Shown here in pieces: positions 49,080 through 59,403 of a stretch of 62,972 nucleotides of DNA. Numbering within the stretch: position 1 is the first letter of the stretch; each line of letters opens with the position of its first letter. The position numbers and the translations under genes were made by a program. This stretch comes from Centipeda noxia ATCC 43541. GTDB lineage: Bacteria; Bacillota; Negativicutes; Selenomonadales; Selenomonadaceae. The stretch lies in the NCBI RefSeq assembly GCF_000160555.1, contig NZ_GG749280.1, forward strand, positions 536,723 to 599,694, in the 5' to 3' direction. The notes below the pieces were generated by a model. The model was not told the DNA's origin, made no database searches, and worked only from the letters and a program-made list of their open reading frames with translations.

Positions 49080-49778
49080 TCAGCTCCTTCGCGTGAGAAT
49101 CGTTGAGAGGTAGTTCAGCTTCTCGTCGGCATGCGCCTCGAGATCGTAAATAATGCGCTCGCCGTCGAGTCCCGCACGGCTGACGAGCACGGCATCCTTT
49201 GCCATATGGTTGCGCCGCAGCAGATCGATGATCTCTGCGGAGTTGTGGTAGACCTTCATGATGACAGCGCTGCCCGCAACCGCCATGATCTCCTCGAGGC
49301 GCTCTTTGTCCGCCGTCGCGGGGATAATGGCGAGCACATCGTTGCCCTCGACGATGGGACGGCCGATCTGGCTGCCGATCGCGGCAAAGGCGGGCACGCC
49401 CGGGACGGTAACGATGTCCACGTCCTCATGCTCGAGCAGGCGGAACACATAGATATAGGTGCTGAAGAACATGGGGTCGCCGAGCGTGAGAAAGGCGACG
49501 TTCTTCCCTGCATGCAGGAGCGCCAGGATCTCCGCCTTGTTCGCTTCCCATGCGCCCGTGTCCTCTGCAAAGTCCTTGACCATCGGAAATACCTGGTAGA
49601 CAATCTCGATATCCTTTTTAAGATGGGGCCGCGCAATCTCGAGCGCAACGCTGCCGTCCTTCTTCTCCGTCTTGGGCGCGATGAGCACGTCCGCCGCCTC
49701 GATCGCCTTGATCGCCTTGACCGTGAGCAGCTCCGGGTCGCCGGGTCCGACGCCGATGCCGTAAAATGTTCCGCGCAT
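49080..49778 (-). CDS. cbiL: Precorrin-2/cobalt-factor-2 C20-methyltransferase
   Basis: CbiL (CobI in the aerobic route) methylates C20 of cobalt-factor II during corrin-ring synthesis, on the path to vitamin B12. The 232-residue protein has the tetrapyrrole-methylase pattern: FYGIGVGPGDPELLTVKA at the N-terminus, LTLGDPMFFSTYIYVFRLL, and VPGVPAFAAIGSQIGRPI. It is transcribed with a FecBCD-type importer, while the other cbi genes are not in the window. No cobalamin riboswitch is visible in its short upstream region (49779-49845). The anaerobic assignment is inferred from the organism type. Confidence 0.9.
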   Translation of the reverse strand: MRGTFYGIGVGPGDPELLTVKAIKAIEAADVLIAPKTEKKDGSVALEIARPHLKKDIEIVYQVFPMVKDFAEDTGAWEANKAEILALLHAGKNVAFLTLGDPMFFSTYIYVFRLLEHEDVDIVTVPGVPAFAAIGSQIGRPIVEGNDVLAIIPATADKERLEEIMAVAGSAVIMKVYHNSAEIIDLLRRNHMAKDAVLVSRAGLDGERIIYDLEAHADEKLNYLSTILTRRS

Positions 49779-49845
49779 AGAATCTTCCTTCCATTCCTAA
49801 AATAGATGTCGTCCTCGCTCCGGTGGAAGAACAGAGCGATTCCAT

Positions 49846-49886
49846 AAAAAAATCCTCCTTCATAGTACATAGGAAGGAGGATTTTG
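49846..49886 (-). terminator. Terminator after oadB
   Basis: ATCCTCCTTC pairs with GAAGGAGGAT, followed by seven Ts on the minus strand. It separates oadB from cbiL. Confidence 0.88.
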
Positions 49887-49908
49887 TCAAATGCTGCAAT
49901 ACGTCGGA

Positions 49909-51036
49909 TTACATGAGCATCGCGAGCATCGTGCCTGCCGCAACGGCAGTGCCGATGACACCTGCAACGTTCGGCCCCATGGCGTGCATGAGGAGGTAGT
50001 TGCCCGGCTTTGCCTTGATGCCGACGATCTGGCTGACGCGCGCAGCCATCGGAACAGCGGAAACGCCCGCAGAGCCGATGAGCGGGTTGATCTTCCAGCC
50101 CGTCGCGCGGCACATGATCTTGCCGAGGACAACACCGCCGGCCGTGCCGAAGATGAAGGCGACAAGGCCGAGGCAGATGATGAGGAGCGTCTCGGTGACG
50201 AGGAAGCTCTCAGCGCTCATCGTGAGACCCGTACCAAGTGCGAGGAAGATCGTGACCGTGTTGATAAGCGCGTTCTGCGCCGTATCGGAGAGACGATCCG
50301 TCACGCCGCTCTCACGGAACAGGTTGCCCAGCATGAGCATGCCGAGCAGCGCCGTGATGGACGGGAGGAGAAGGCTGATGAAGATGGTCGAGACGATCGG
50401 GAATGCGATGCGCTCGAACTTGGTAACCTCACGCGCCTGCTCCATGATAACCTCGCGCTCCTTCTTGGAGGTGAGGAGGTTCATGACCGGCGGCTGAATG
50501 AGCGGAACCAGAGCCATGTAGGTGTATGCCGCAACGGCGATCGCACCCAGGAGATGCGGTGCCATCTTCGTCGCGAGATAGATCGAGGTCGGGCCGTCCG
50601 CACCGCCGATGATGCCGATGGAGCCTGCCTCCTGTGCATTGAAGCCGAGAAGCATCGCGCCGAGGAGAGCGACGAACACGCCGATCTGAGCGGCAGCACC
50701 CATCAGGAGAGCCGAGGGACGCGCAATCAGCGGACCGAAGTCCGTCATTGCACCGACGCCGAGAAAGATCAGCGGGGGGAAAATCTCGTACTTGATACCG
50801 AGACCGATCGCGGACATGACGCCCGGCTCCTCAAAGCCGTTGAACGGAATGTTCGCCAGGATACAGCCGAATGCGATCGGGCTGAGGAGCAGCGGCTCGA
50901 AGTCACGCGCGAACGCGAGATAGAGCAGGACGAGACCGACAATGATCATGATGACGTTGCCGGACGTCATTCCCACGAATCCGCTGCCGTCCACAACGGC
51001 CTGCAGGGAGACGGTAAATGCATTGATAAAATCCAT
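49909..51036 (-). CDS. oadB: Na+-translocating decarboxylase beta subunit
   Basis: This membrane subunit couples decarboxylation of carboxybiotin to sodium export in oxaloacetate, methylmalonyl-CoA or glutaconyl-CoA decarboxylases. The 375-residue protein has about nine to eleven membrane helices. The sodium-binding Asp is in [18 protein letters not shown], and further family motifs are [13 protein letters not shown] and [16 protein letters not shown]. The gamma/delta-like subunit gene lies 17 bases upstream; the carboxyltransferase alpha subunit and biotin carrier are not nearby. Which decarboxylase it serves is open. Given mutA in the same window, methylmalonyl-CoA decarboxylase (MmdB) is plausible. 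Confidence 0.9.
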   Translation of the reverse strand: MDFINAFTVSLQAVVDGSGFVGMTSGNVIMIIVGLVLLYLAFARDFEPLLLSPIAFGCILANIPFNGFEEPGVMSAIGLGIKYEIFPPLIFLGVGAMTDFGPLIARPSALLMGAAAQIGVFVALLGAMLLGFNAQEAGSIGIIGGADGPTSIYLATKMAPHLLGAIAVAAYTYMALVPLIQPPVMNLLTSKKEREVIMEQAREVTKFERIAFPIVSTIFISLLLPSITALLGMLMLGNLFRESGVTDRLSDTAQNALINTVTIFLALGTGLTMSAESFLVTETLLIICLGLVAFIFGTAGGVVLGKIMCRATGWKINPLIGSAGVSAVPMAARVSQIVGIKAKPGNYLLMHAMGPNVAGVIGTAVAAGTMLAMLM

Positions 51037-51053
51037 AATCTGTCACTCCCTCC

Positions 51054-51401
51054 TCAGCGCGATGTACGCATGCCGCTGACACGGCCGTAGTTGCGCCATG
51101 CAGGCTGCTCCGCCGGACGGATCGCGTGAATCTGATCGGCACTGTAACCGCAGGCGGTGACCGCAGCTGCAATCACGGCAACCGTCTCGCTGCTGAGCCC
51201 CGTAGAAGCCGACTTCACCGGACCCGTCGGTGCCGACGTCGGAGCGGAAGGGCTCGCCGCGGGCGGCTCTGCCTTCTTCTTCGTCGGATCGAGTCTGTGG
51301 GTCAGCTCAATGAGACCCCAGATCGCGGTCAGCACGCCAAAGACGATGACCATGTTGATGAACATGATGACGAACGGGTTGTTGGTTACGGGTTGATGCA
51401 T
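51054..51401 (-). CDS. oadG: OadG-family small subunit of the Na+-pumping decarboxylase
   Basis: This 115-residue protein has an N-terminal membrane helix (about residues 10-32), a basic KKK, a proline/alanine-rich linker, and a conserved cytosolic tail (SSETVAVIAAAVTACGYSADQ, ending in a WRNYGRVSGM motif). This is the design of OadG/MmdD assembly subunits, which hold the alpha subunit to the membrane beta subunit. It precedes oadB in the same operon and starts after GAGGTGAG, under a promoter at 51510-51538. Confidence 0.82.
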   Translation of the reverse strand: MHQPVTNNPFVIMFINMVIVFGVLTAIWGLIELTHRLDPTKKKAEPPAASPSAPTSAPTGPVKSASTGLSSETVAVIAAAVTACGYSADQIHAIRPAEQPAWRNYGRVSGMRTSR

Positions 51402-51509
51402 AAACTCACCTCATCTTTGATTTCCCCCTCACGGCACTGCAAAGCGCTACCCATACGCAGCAGCGATCCATGAGGTTCTTTATGTAATTGAGAAAATAGC
51501 ACTTTGATT

Positions 51510-51538
51510 ATTATGCTTTATTTCAGATAATTTTACAA
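51510..51538 (-). promoter_or_regulatory. Promoter of oadG-oadB
   Basis: The minus strand has TTGTAA (51533-51538), a 17-base spacer and CATAAT (51510-51515). The surrounding ~120 bases are very AT-rich. Confidence 0.55.
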
Positions 51539-51585
51539 GTTTTATTTTAAAGTTTTCCTATGCTTTTTTTGCATTTTTTTTATAA

Positions 51586-51882
51586 TTATCGTGTTTCGTC
51601 CGTGCCAGCCGTGTCAAAGGCGCGTTTCACCTCAGCGTAAATTTTATCATAATCTTGCCCCGGCTGAGCCTCGTAGAGCTTCTCTCCGTCCATGAAGATG
51701 CTCGGCACATAGTAATATTTCCCGGCGAACGGCTGCGTGCGTTCCGTCTCCCTGTTCTCATCGACGAAGTCCACGGGAACAGCGGCGTAGGCCCCGCCCT
51801 CGGCGCGCAGCGCATCAATCGCGCGATGGGCGTTCGCGCAGTAGGGGCAGCCCTGCATCTCGATCATGGTCAGTGTTTTCAT
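51586..51882 (-). CDS. Glutaredoxin/thioredoxin-like protein
   Basis: This 98-residue protein has a thioredoxin fold with the redox motif GCPYCANA at about residues 11-18, then YVPSIFMDGEKLYE with the cis-proline. It is a glutaredoxin-type thiol reductase whose electron donor is unknown. It is a single gene between hemW and the oadGB operon. The start follows AAGGAGAACACG. Confidence 0.87.
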   Translation of the reverse strand: MKTLTMIEMQGCPYCANAHRAIDALRAEGGAYAAVPVDFVDENRETERTQPFAGKYYYVPSIFMDGEKLYEAQPGQDYDKIYAEVKRAFDTAGTDETR

Positions 51883-51967
51883 CGTGTTCTCCTTGTGTGT
51901 GAAAAAATAGGAAGCGTGCGGCGCCTCGTACAGTTCCTATCATAGCACAAATTTGTCGCCAACGGAA

Positions 51968-53125
51968 TCACTCCTCCAATAAAAATGCCGCGAAAACTTC
52001 ATTGCCCAGCTTCATTCCTGCCTCGGTGAGGGCGACATGATTCTCTGAGCGGCGAAGAAGTCCCTGCGCGGTATATTTCGCGATCACATCGGCATAAACC
52101 TCGTCCATCGCAGCGCCGAACGTGCGGCGAAAGTCCTCCTCATCAATTCCCTCCGCCGTGCGCAGCGCAAGGAAAGCATACTCCTCCATCGCGTTCGCGC
52201 GCGTACGCTCCGCATCCTCGGGCGTACGAACCGACATGTCCGCGCGTATGCCGGAGATATAGGCGTGCGTATCACTCTCATTCGCCCAGCGCACGCCGTC
52301 CGCATAGCCATGCGCCCCCGCGCCGACGCCGAGGTAGGGCACGCTGCGCCAGTAGCCGAGGTTGTGCCGGCTCTCAAAGCCCGCCCGCGCAAAGTTCGAG
52401 ATCTCATAGCGCACAAAGCCCTGTGCGGGGAGCTCGCCCATCAGCCAGTCGTACATCTCCTCCGCCGCATCCTCGGTGGGAAGCGCGAGCCGCCCCGCTG
52501 CCTCCGCCGCCGCAAAGGGCGTTCCCTCCTCGACGATGAGCCCGTAGACAGAGATATGCTCGGGGGCGAGAGCCAGCGCCGCAGCGACGCTGTGCTTTAG
52601 GTCAGCGAGCGTCTGCGTCGGCAGTCCGTACATGAGATCGATGCTGATGTTCCGAAAGCCTGCCGCGCGCGCCGCATGAAATGCCGCACGTGCTTCCGCT
52701 GCCGTGTGAATGCGTCCGATCACGCGCAGCAGGCGGTCATCAAAGCTCTGCACGCCGAGGCTGAGACGGTCCGCCCCGGCCGCACGGAGCTGCGTGAGAT
52801 CATCCTCATCCACGGTGCCGGGGTTCGCCTCGACGGTGCATTCGGTAGGCGTACCAGCAGCCTCCCGGATCGTCTCGATGATCCCCGCGAGGAGTGCGGC
52901 GGGCAGCACGGTCGGTGTGCCGCCGCCGATGTAGATCGTCGCGGCATCGCCAAAGCGCGCGCGAAGCGGCGGCGCTTCGCGCAGGATCTCTGCACGGAGC
53001 GCCGCCGCATAGTCCTCCATCTCCGCTTCGTTCGTTCCGACCGCCGCGGAGATAAAGTCACAGTATGCACATTTTTTTACGCAATAGGGAATGTGGGCAT
53101 AGATGCCCCACGCTTTACTCGTCAA
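51968..53125 (-). CDS. hemW: Radical SAM heme chaperone HemW
   Basis: HemW is a radical-SAM protein that binds heme and delivers it to acceptor proteins; older annotation calls it HemN-like coproporphyrinogen oxidase. The 385-residue protein has [14 protein letters not shown], three cluster cysteines (CxxxCxxC), [11 protein letters not shown], the ANPGT segment, [10 protein letters not shown] and a C-terminal helical domain. The N-terminal cysteine found in true HemN is absent. The start is TTG at 53125, which overlaps the lepA end by 11 bases; no ATG is available nearby. Neighbouring lepA-hemW order is common in Firmicutes. Confidence 0.92.
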   Translation of the reverse strand: MTSKAWGIYAHIPYCVKKCAYCDFISAAVGTNEAEMEDYAAALRAEILREAPPLRARFGDAATIYIGGGTPTVLPAALLAGIIETIREAAGTPTECTVEANPGTVDEDDLTQLRAAGADRLSLGVQSFDDRLLRVIGRIHTAAEARAAFHAARAAGFRNISIDLMYGLPTQTLADLKHSVAAALALAPEHISVYGLIVEEGTPFAAAEAAGRLALPTEDAAEEMYDWLMGELPAQGFVRYEISNFARAGFESRHNLGYWRSVPYLGVGAGAHGYADGVRWANESDTHAYISGIRADMSVRTPEDAERTRANAMEEYAFLALRTAEGIDEEDFRRTFGAAMDEVYADVIAKYTAQGLLRRSENHVALTEAGMKLGNEVFAAFLLEE

Positions 53126-54914
53126 TTTTGAGCACCGCCATAAACGCCTCCTGCGGGAGCTCCACGCTGCCGACTGCCTTCATGCGCTTCTTGCCCTCCT
53201 TCTGCTTCTCGAGGAGCTTGCGCTTGCGCGTGATGTCGCCGCCGTAGCATTTCGCGAGCACGTCCTTGCGGCGTGCGCGCACGTTCTCGCGTGCGATGAT
53301 CTTGCTCCCGATGGCCGCCTGGATCGGGATCTCGAACATCTGCTGCGGGATGATGCCCTTGAGCTTCACTGCGAGCTGACGGCCGCGCGTGACGGCGCGG
53401 TCGCGGTGGACGATGGTCGAGAGTGCGTCCACAGGATCGCCGTTGAGGAGGATATCGAGCTTCACGAGGTTGCTCGTCTGATAGTCGATCAGCTCATAGT
53501 CGAGGGAGGCATAGCCGCGCGTGGCCGACTTCAGCCGATCGAAGTAATCGTAGAGGATTTCATTCAGCGGGATGTGATAGACGACCATGACGCGCGTCGC
53601 ATCGAGGTAGTCCATCGTCTGGAAGACGCCGCGCTTTTCCTGCGAGATCTCCATGACCGCGCCGACGTAGTCCTTCGGCACGATGACGGTCGCCTTGACG
53701 CACGGTTCCTCGATGCGGTCGATCTCGGTCTGGGGAGGGAGATCGGCGGGGTTGCTGACCTCGACCATATTCCCATCTGTGCGGTAGACGTGGTAGACGA
53801 CGGACGGCGCGGTCATAATGAGTCCGAGGTTGTACTCGCGCTCAAGGCGCTCCTGGATGACATCCATGTGGAGGAGGCCGAGGAAGCCGCAGCGGAAGCC
53901 GAAGCCGAGCGCGATGGAGGTCTCGGGCTCAAAGACGAGCGCGGCATCGTTGAGCTGGAGCTTCTCGAGGGCCTCGCGAAGGTTGTCGTAGTCCTTGCTG
54001 TCCTCGGGGTAGAGCCCGCAGAACACCATCGGCGTGACGCCGCGGTAGCCGGGCAGCGCCTCCTTTGCCGGATGCTCCGCCGTGGTTACGGTGTCGCCGA
54101 CGCGGACATCGCGCACGTCCTTCAAAGCGCCTGCGATAAAGCCGACCTCGCCCGTGCCGAGCGCTCCCGTATCGACAGGCTGCGGGCGAAAGCACCCGAC
54201 GTCCGTCACGTCGAAGGTCTTTCCCGTCGCCATGAGCTTCAGCTTCATGCCCTTTTTGATCGTGCCCTCTTTCACGCGGACGTTGGCGATAACGCCCTTG
54301 TACGGGTCGAAGTAGGAGTCAAAGATCAGCGCGCGCAGGGGCGCATCCGCACTGCCCTCCGGCGGCGGGATATAGGCGACGACGGCGTCGAGCACCTCCT
54401 TGATGCCGATCCCGGTCTTTGCCGAGGTGAGCACGGCGGCGCTCGTATCGAGACCGATCGTGTCCTCGATCTCCGCCTTTACGCGGTCGGGCTCGGCGCT
54501 CGGCAGGTCGATCTTGTTGATGACAGGCACGATCTCAAGGTCGTGCTCGAGCGCGAGGTAGACGTTCGCAAGCGTCTGCGCCTCCACGCCCTGCGCCGCA
54601 TCCACGACGAGGAGGGCGCCCTCGCACGCGGCAAGGCTGCGCGAGACTTCGTAGTTGAAATCGACGTGCCCCGGCGTATCAATGAGGTTCAGCTCGTACA
54701 TCTCCCCGTCCTCACCGCGGTAGTCGAGGCGGACGGTCTGCGCCTTGATCGTGATGCCGCGCTCGCGTTCGAGATCCATGCTGTCGAGCACCTGTGCCTC
54801 CATCTCGCGCTCCGTGAGCGTTCCCGTGTACTCGATGAGGCGGTCGGCGATGGTGGATTTGCCGTGGTCGATGTGGGCGATGATGGAAAAATTGCGGATA
54901 TGCTTCTGATCCAT
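53115..54914 (-). CDS. lepA: Elongation factor 4 (LepA) GTPase
   Basis: LepA is a ribosome-associated translational GTPase. The 599-residue protein has G1 [13 protein letters not shown], the switch segment [11 protein letters not shown]3 DTPGHVDF, G4 [10 protein letters not shown], and the C-terminal LepA-specific domain with the final basic tail ([17 protein letters not shown]). It starts at 54914 after GAAGGAGAAAG and ends overlapping the hemW start. The nif3-like gene is 25 bases upstream. Confidence 0.97.
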   Translation of the reverse strand: MDQKHIRNFSIIAHIDHGKSTIADRLIEYTGTLTEREMEAQVLDSMDLERERGITIKAQTVRLDYRGEDGEMYELNLIDTPGHVDFNYEVSRSLAACEGALLVVDAAQGVEAQTLANVYLALEHDLEIVPVINKIDLPSAEPDRVKAEIEDTIGLDTSAAVLTSAKTGIGIKEVLDAVVAYIPPPEGSADAPLRALIFDSYFDPYKGVIANVRVKEGTIKKGMKLKLMATGKTFDVTDVGCFRPQPVDTGALGTGEVGFIAGALKDVRDVRVGDTVTTAEHPAKEALPGYRGVTPMVFCGLYPEDSKDYDNLREALEKLQLNDAALVFEPETSIALGFGFRCGFLGLLHMDVIQERLEREYNLGLIMTAPSVVYHVYRTDGNMVEVSNPADLPPQTEIDRIEEPCVKATVIVPKDYVGAVMEISQEKRGVFQTMDYLDATRVMVVYHIPLNEILYDYFDRLKSATRGYASLDYELIDYQTSNLVKLDILLNGDPVDALSTIVHRDRAVTRGRQLAVKLKGIIPQQMFEIPIQAAIGSKIIARENVRARRKDVLAKCYGGDITRKRKLLEKQKEGKKRMKAVGSVELPQEAFMAVLKIDE

Positions 54915-54939
54915 ATAGTTTCTTTCTCCTTCGCTTCCT

Positions 54940-55746
54940 CTATATTACATCGAACACATCGCGCTGCGTATTTGTGACAAAAATCTCGATCTCTCCGTGC
55001 TCCGATGCGAGTTCCGCGCGCAGATGCGCGGCAAGAACAGGCAGAACGGGCGCCTCCGTGCCGAAATGCCCGGCGTCGATGATGTGCATGCCCTGCTCCA
55101 CGGCGCGCTGGGCATCGTGGTACTTCACATCGCCCGTGACATAGACATCTGCGCCGCGCCGTACGGCGTCGTCGATAAACTCCGCGCCCGCTCCCCCGCA
55201 GACGGCCGCGCGCCGCACGGGACGCGCGGCAGCTGCGGCAAGGCGCACATGCGTGACACCGAGGCGCTCCTTCACCGTGCGGGCAAAGTCCTCCACGGTC
55301 ATCGGTGCGGGGAGCGTCCCCACACGCCCGATGCTCTCGGTGACGCCGTCCTCCCGGCTCGTGATGACGAAGGAGGAGAGCTTTTCGAGGCCAAGATGCG
55401 CGGCGAGCACATCGTTCACGCCGCCATGCGCCGCATCGAGGTTCGTATGTGCCGCTGCGACGGCGATGCCGTGTGTGAGGAGAGCAGCGAGCCGGCGGCC
55501 GAGCGGGAGGTCGGTGCGCAGCTGCTTCACACCGCGGAAGATCGCGGGATGATGCGCGACGATCATGTCCGCTTTGCGCTCAATCGCTTCCTGGGTGACA
55601 GTGTCGTCCACATCGAGCGCGACGAGAATGCGCCCGATCTTTTGCGCGAAGCTCCCAACGAGGAGGCCCGGGTTATCCCAGTCCTCTGCCAAATGACGCG
55701 GTGCAATGCGCTCAAGGGCATTCATGATGACCTGACAGCTGAGCAT
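54940..55746 (-). CDS. Nif3/YqfO-like dinuclear metal-binding protein
   Basis: This 268-residue protein belongs to the NIF3/YbgI family, toroidal oligomers with a two-metal site and an unsettled role (possible GTP cyclohydrolase 1 type 2-like). The metal ligands are visible in [26 protein letters not shown] and DAGHFGTEA. It starts at 55746 after AAAGGAGG; the open frame runs 24 codons further into the upstream spacer. It follows trmK by 35 bases, as in the trmK-yqfO pair of many Firmicutes. Confidence 0.92.
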   Translation of the reverse strand: MLSCQVIMNALERIAPRHLAEDWDNPGLLVGSFAQKIGRILVALDVDDTVTQEAIERKADMIVAHHPAIFRGVKQLRTDLPLGRRLAALLTHGIAVAAAHTNLDAAHGGVNDVLAAHLGLEKLSSFVITSREDGVTESIGRVGTLPAPMTVEDFARTVKERLGVTHVRLAAAAARPVRRAAVCGGAGAEFIDDAVRRGADVYVTGDVKYHDAQRAVEQGMHIIDAGHFGTEAPVLPVLAAHLRAELASEHGEIEIFVTNTQRDVFDVI

Positions 55747-55781
55747 AGAGACCTCCTTTATCTGTACATTGGCTCCCCCCG

Positions 55782-56501
55782 TCACGGCCGGGGAGGCTTT
55801 GGCTGGGACGCGCGGCACAGCACCAATAATGTCCGCAATGCTGTGAGCAGCGATACCGTCTCACGATACTCCTCGCTCTGCCGTGCCGTGGTACTCGCGT
55901 TCATGCCCTCAGCAGCGCGCGTAAGCTTTGCTGCCTTGGCTTCGATGTGCTCCCTGATCAGAGGATCACGCTTTTCAAAGAGGCACGCCCCGATGTGCAG
56001 GAGAGCATCATCGGGCATCGCCGCTGTGCCGTGCTCCGCGCGGATGATCTCATAGAGGCGTCCGCCTGCGCGCGCAAGTGCTTCGTCGACGATGTTCCAG
56101 CCGTTCGCATAGAGCCAGCGGCGCAGCTTCGCCCCGCCGTTCATCGGCTGGAGGACGAGTGTCGGCGCCCCTGCGAGAACGGCAGGAGCGCCTGCCAATA
56201 TCTGCACAATGAGCGCGCCGCCCATGCCCGCGATGACGATGGACTCTGCCTCGCCCGGCGTGAGTACGGACAGCCCGTCGCCCTGGCGCACATCAATCTG
56301 CCGCGTGAGCCGCTGCGTCCGGATCGTCTGCCGTGCCGCTGCGCATGCGCCCGCGCTGAGATCACCGACGACGGCACGCGGCGCACTGCCCTGCATGACG
56401 AGAGTCGCGGCGAGATAGGCATGGTCACCGCCGATATCGGCAAGCACCGTCCCGTGCGGAACGAACGCCGCCGTCGCCGCGAGCCGCGCATCGAGCTGCA
56501 T
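55782..56501 (-). CDS. trmK: tRNA (adenine22-N1)-methyltransferase TrmK
   Basis: TrmK methylates N1 of A22 in tRNA, typically of Ser and Tyr species. The 239-residue protein has the Rossmann motif LADIGGDHAYLAATLV at about residues 21-36, VVGDLSAGACAAARQTI, IVIAGMGGALIVQIL and the active-site LQPMNGGAKLRRWL, then a C-terminal helical coiled-coil. It starts at 56501 after GGGAGGAG. Its usual neighbours rpoD and nif3-like flank it here, apart from the tRNA-Asn/toxin-like insert. Confidence 0.92.
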   Translation of the reverse strand: MQLDARLAATAAFVPHGTVLADIGGDHAYLAATLVMQGSAPRAVVGDLSAGACAAARQTIRTQRLTRQIDVRQGDGLSVLTPGEAESIVIAGMGGALIVQILAGAPAVLAGAPTLVLQPMNGGAKLRRWLYANGWNIVDEALARAGGRLYEIIRAEHGTAAMPDDALLHIGACLFEKRDPLIREHIEAKAAKLTRAAEGMNASTTARQSEEYRETVSLLTALRTLLVLCRASQPKPPRP

Positions 56502-56542
56502 GTGCGCTCCTCCCTTCCTAAGGGAATCCCTAAACATAAGAA

Positions 56543-56570
56543 AGGAGTGTAACCTCTCCGTTACACTCCT
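56543..56570 (-). terminator. Hairpin terminator after tRNA-Asn
   Basis: AGGAGTGTAAC pairs with GTTACACTCCT; the T run (TTTCTTA) is modest. Confidence 0.65.
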
Positions 56571-56581
56571 GAATAAACGAA

Positions 56582-56657
56582 TGGCTCCTCGAACTGGACT
56601 CGAACCAGTGACATTCTGATTAACAGTCAGACGCTCTACCGACTGAGCTATCGAGGA
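56582..56657 (-). tRNA. tRNA-Asn (anticodon GTT)
   Basis: The 76-base cloverleaf has acceptor TCCTCGA/TCGAGGA, D arm GCTC/GAGC, anticodon stem TCTGA/TCAGA with loop CTGTTAA (GTT), and T arm with GGTTCGAGTCC. CCA is encoded. It sits between trmK and the second toxin-like locus on the minus strand. Confidence 0.97.
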
Positions 56658-56739
56658 ATGTGTCAGACATGCGTATTATAAGGGCAATGAGCCCCCATGT
56701 CAAGAAAAATGTTGCTCGCATAAAAATGAAAGTACATGC

Positions 56740-56978
56740 TGTAATCAGGGCAAGCGCTGTCCTGCGGCAGGCGGTCGATTCTTAGCCCCTGAGAGGGGGC
56801 GATCCCCATGACATTCAATGATCTGCCTGCGCTGCTGTATGCAGCCCTGTTGATTCTCGTCGTGATGGAGGAATACGAATTCCCCGCCGCACAGTGTCCA
56901 AACCTCGGCGGGGATTCTTTCGTCGTATCAGGGGCTGACCGGTTGCCGACAGTGCCTTTTTATATGTCCATTATATGA
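56740..56978 (+). other. Second type I toxin-antitoxin-like locus, probably eroded
   Basis: An extended -10 (TGCTGTAAT, to 56745) leads a plus-strand RNA. Its 5' segment AGCCCCTGA (56784-56792), beside the ribosome site GAGAGGGGG, is complementary to TCAGGGGCT (56928-56936) near its 3' end. The reading frame at 56808-56978 starts MTFNDLPALLYAALLILVVM, a hydrophobic helix, then runs on for 36 residues through a hairpin. Its TGA at 56976 lies beyond the likely transcript end (TTTTT, 56957-56961), so the toxin frame may have lost its stop. The same dyad plan occurs at 36.1-36.4 kb. Confidence 0.5.
56872..56963 (-). ncRNA. Antisense RNA of the second toxin-like locus
   Basis: The predicted transcript of about 90 bases begins after the promoter at 56970-56998, folds a 5' hairpin (GGC and CGG against CCG and GCC), and ends with CCCCGCCG/CGGCGGGG (56882-56913) followed by only a weak T-containing tail. 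It is complementary to the 3' half of the convergent RNA. Its 5' end has the same motif (AGCCCCTGA) as the 5' end of the opposite RNA. Confidence 0.5.
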
Positions 56979-56998
56979 TATTTCACATATTTCGTCAG
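56970..56998 (-). promoter_or_regulatory. Promoter of the 56.9-kb antisense RNA
   Basis: The minus strand has CTGACG (56993-56998), a 17-base spacer and TATAAT (56970-56975). It lies immediately after the rpoD stop. Confidence 0.6.
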
Positions 56999-57004
56999 CA
57001 AATC

Positions 57005-58117
<1,113 letters not shown>

Positions 58118-58160
58118 AACGCTGTCCTCCTGTCGTTTATTCGAAAGGCAAATCGCTGCC

Positions 58161-59309
58161 TTAAAGATCAAAATTCCCCTGTAGTTTGCGCAGGCGCACG
58201 GGGTGCCTGAGCTTGCGCAGCGCCTTCGCCTCGATCTGACGGATGCGCTCGCGCGTCACGCCGAAACTCTGCCCGACCTCCTCGAGCGTGCGCGACCGTC
58301 CGTCCTCCAGGCCGAAACGCAGACGCAGAACCTCCGCCTCGCGCGGTGCGAGCGTCTGCAGGACCTCCGTGATCTGCTCTTTGAGCAGCATGACGGACGC
58401 AGCGTCCGCAGGATCGAGTGCCGCCTCGTCCTCGATAAAGTCGCCGAGGTGGGAGTCCTCCTCCTCGCCGATCGGCGTCTCGAGCGACACCGGCTCCTGC
58501 GCGATCTTCATGATCTCGCGCACGCGCAGCGTACTGAGTCCCATCTCCTTTGCGACCTCCTCGGCGGTCGGATCGCGTCCGAGGTCCTGCAGGAGCTGCC
58601 GCGAGATGCGGATGTACTTATTGATGGTCTCGACCATGTGGACGGGAATGCGGATCGTGCGCGCCTGATCGGCGATCGCGCGCGTAATCGCCTGCCGAAT
58701 CCACCATGTCGCATAGGTGCTGAATTTATAGCCCTTGCTGTAATCGAATTTCTCAACGGCCTTCAAGAGGCCGAGATTCCCCTCCTGGATGAGGTCGAGA
58801 AAGAGCATGCCGCGCCCGACGTAGCGCTTGGCAATGCTGACGACCAGACGCAGGTTCGCCTCCTCAAGGCGATGCCGCGCACTCTCGTCGCCCGCCTCCA
58901 TACGCCGCGCGAGTTCGATCTCCTCATCCGCCGTGAGCAGAGGAACGCGGCCGATTTCCTTGAGGTACATGCGGACAGGATCGTCGACGGCGACACCCTC
59001 CGGAACACTGAGCTCCGTCTCGAGGTCAAGCTCTGCGTCGTCTTTATCGAGATCTTCTTCGAGGTCCGCCGGCTCCTCGCCGATCATCTCTCCGGCCTCT
59101 GTATCGTCTACAATCTCCACGTTCCCGTCGATGAGGCGCTGATACAGCATGTCCATCGCGTCGGGGGTCATCATCTGCTGCTCCAGCGCTTCGACCAGCT
59201 CGCTGCAGGTGAGCGTGTCGCCGTTCGCCTTGCTCCGCTCCAAGAGCTCGTCCATGTGCTCGGTGCCGCGCTCTTCTTCTCGTTCAATCAATGCTGCCGC
59301 GGTCTGCAT
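58161..59309 (-). CDS. rpoD: Primary sigma factor RpoD/SigA, copy 2 (tandem paralogue)
   Basis: This 382-residue sigma-70 protein is directly downstream of dnaG, the position of the ordinary rpoD. It has the same region plan as copy 1. It differs in the N-terminal domain (longer acidic stretch, [20 protein letters not shown]), in region 3 ([20 protein letters not shown]), and in the lead into region 4 ([19 protein letters not shown]). The predicted -10 and -35 recognition helices are the same, so both should read similar promoters. It starts at 59309 after GGGAGGGGG. Neither gene is visibly broken. Confidence 0.95.
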   Translation of the reverse strand: MQTAAALIEREEERGTEHMDELLERSKANGDTLTCSELVEALEQQMMTPDAMDMLYQRLIDGNVEIVDDTEAGEMIGEEPADLEEDLDKDDAELDLETELSVPEGVAVDDPVRMYLKEIGRVPLLTADEEIELARRMEAGDESARHRLEEANLRLVVSIAKRYVGRGMLFLDLIQEGNLGLLKAVEKFDYSKGYKFSTYATWWIRQAITRAIADQARTIRIPVHMVETINKYIRISRQLLQDLGRDPTAEEVAKEMGLSTLRVREIMKIAQEPVSLETPIGEEEDSHLGDFIEDEAALDPADAASVMLLKEQITEVLQTLAPREAEVLRLRFGLEDGRSRTLEEVGQSFGVTRERIRQIEAKALRKLRHPVRLRKLQGNFDL

Positions 59310-59403
59310 GCTGCCCCCTCCCTTCGCTCTCTAAAATCATCGAAATAAAGCCTATCGTTTCACATATCAAAATAAAAGCAATCAACAAACAGTTTCCTCG
59401 GTA

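Noticed and set aside
49779-49908. A cobalamin riboswitch before cbiL
   Set aside because: The interval holds only the oadB terminator and about 65 further bases; no B12 box or GCCACTG core.
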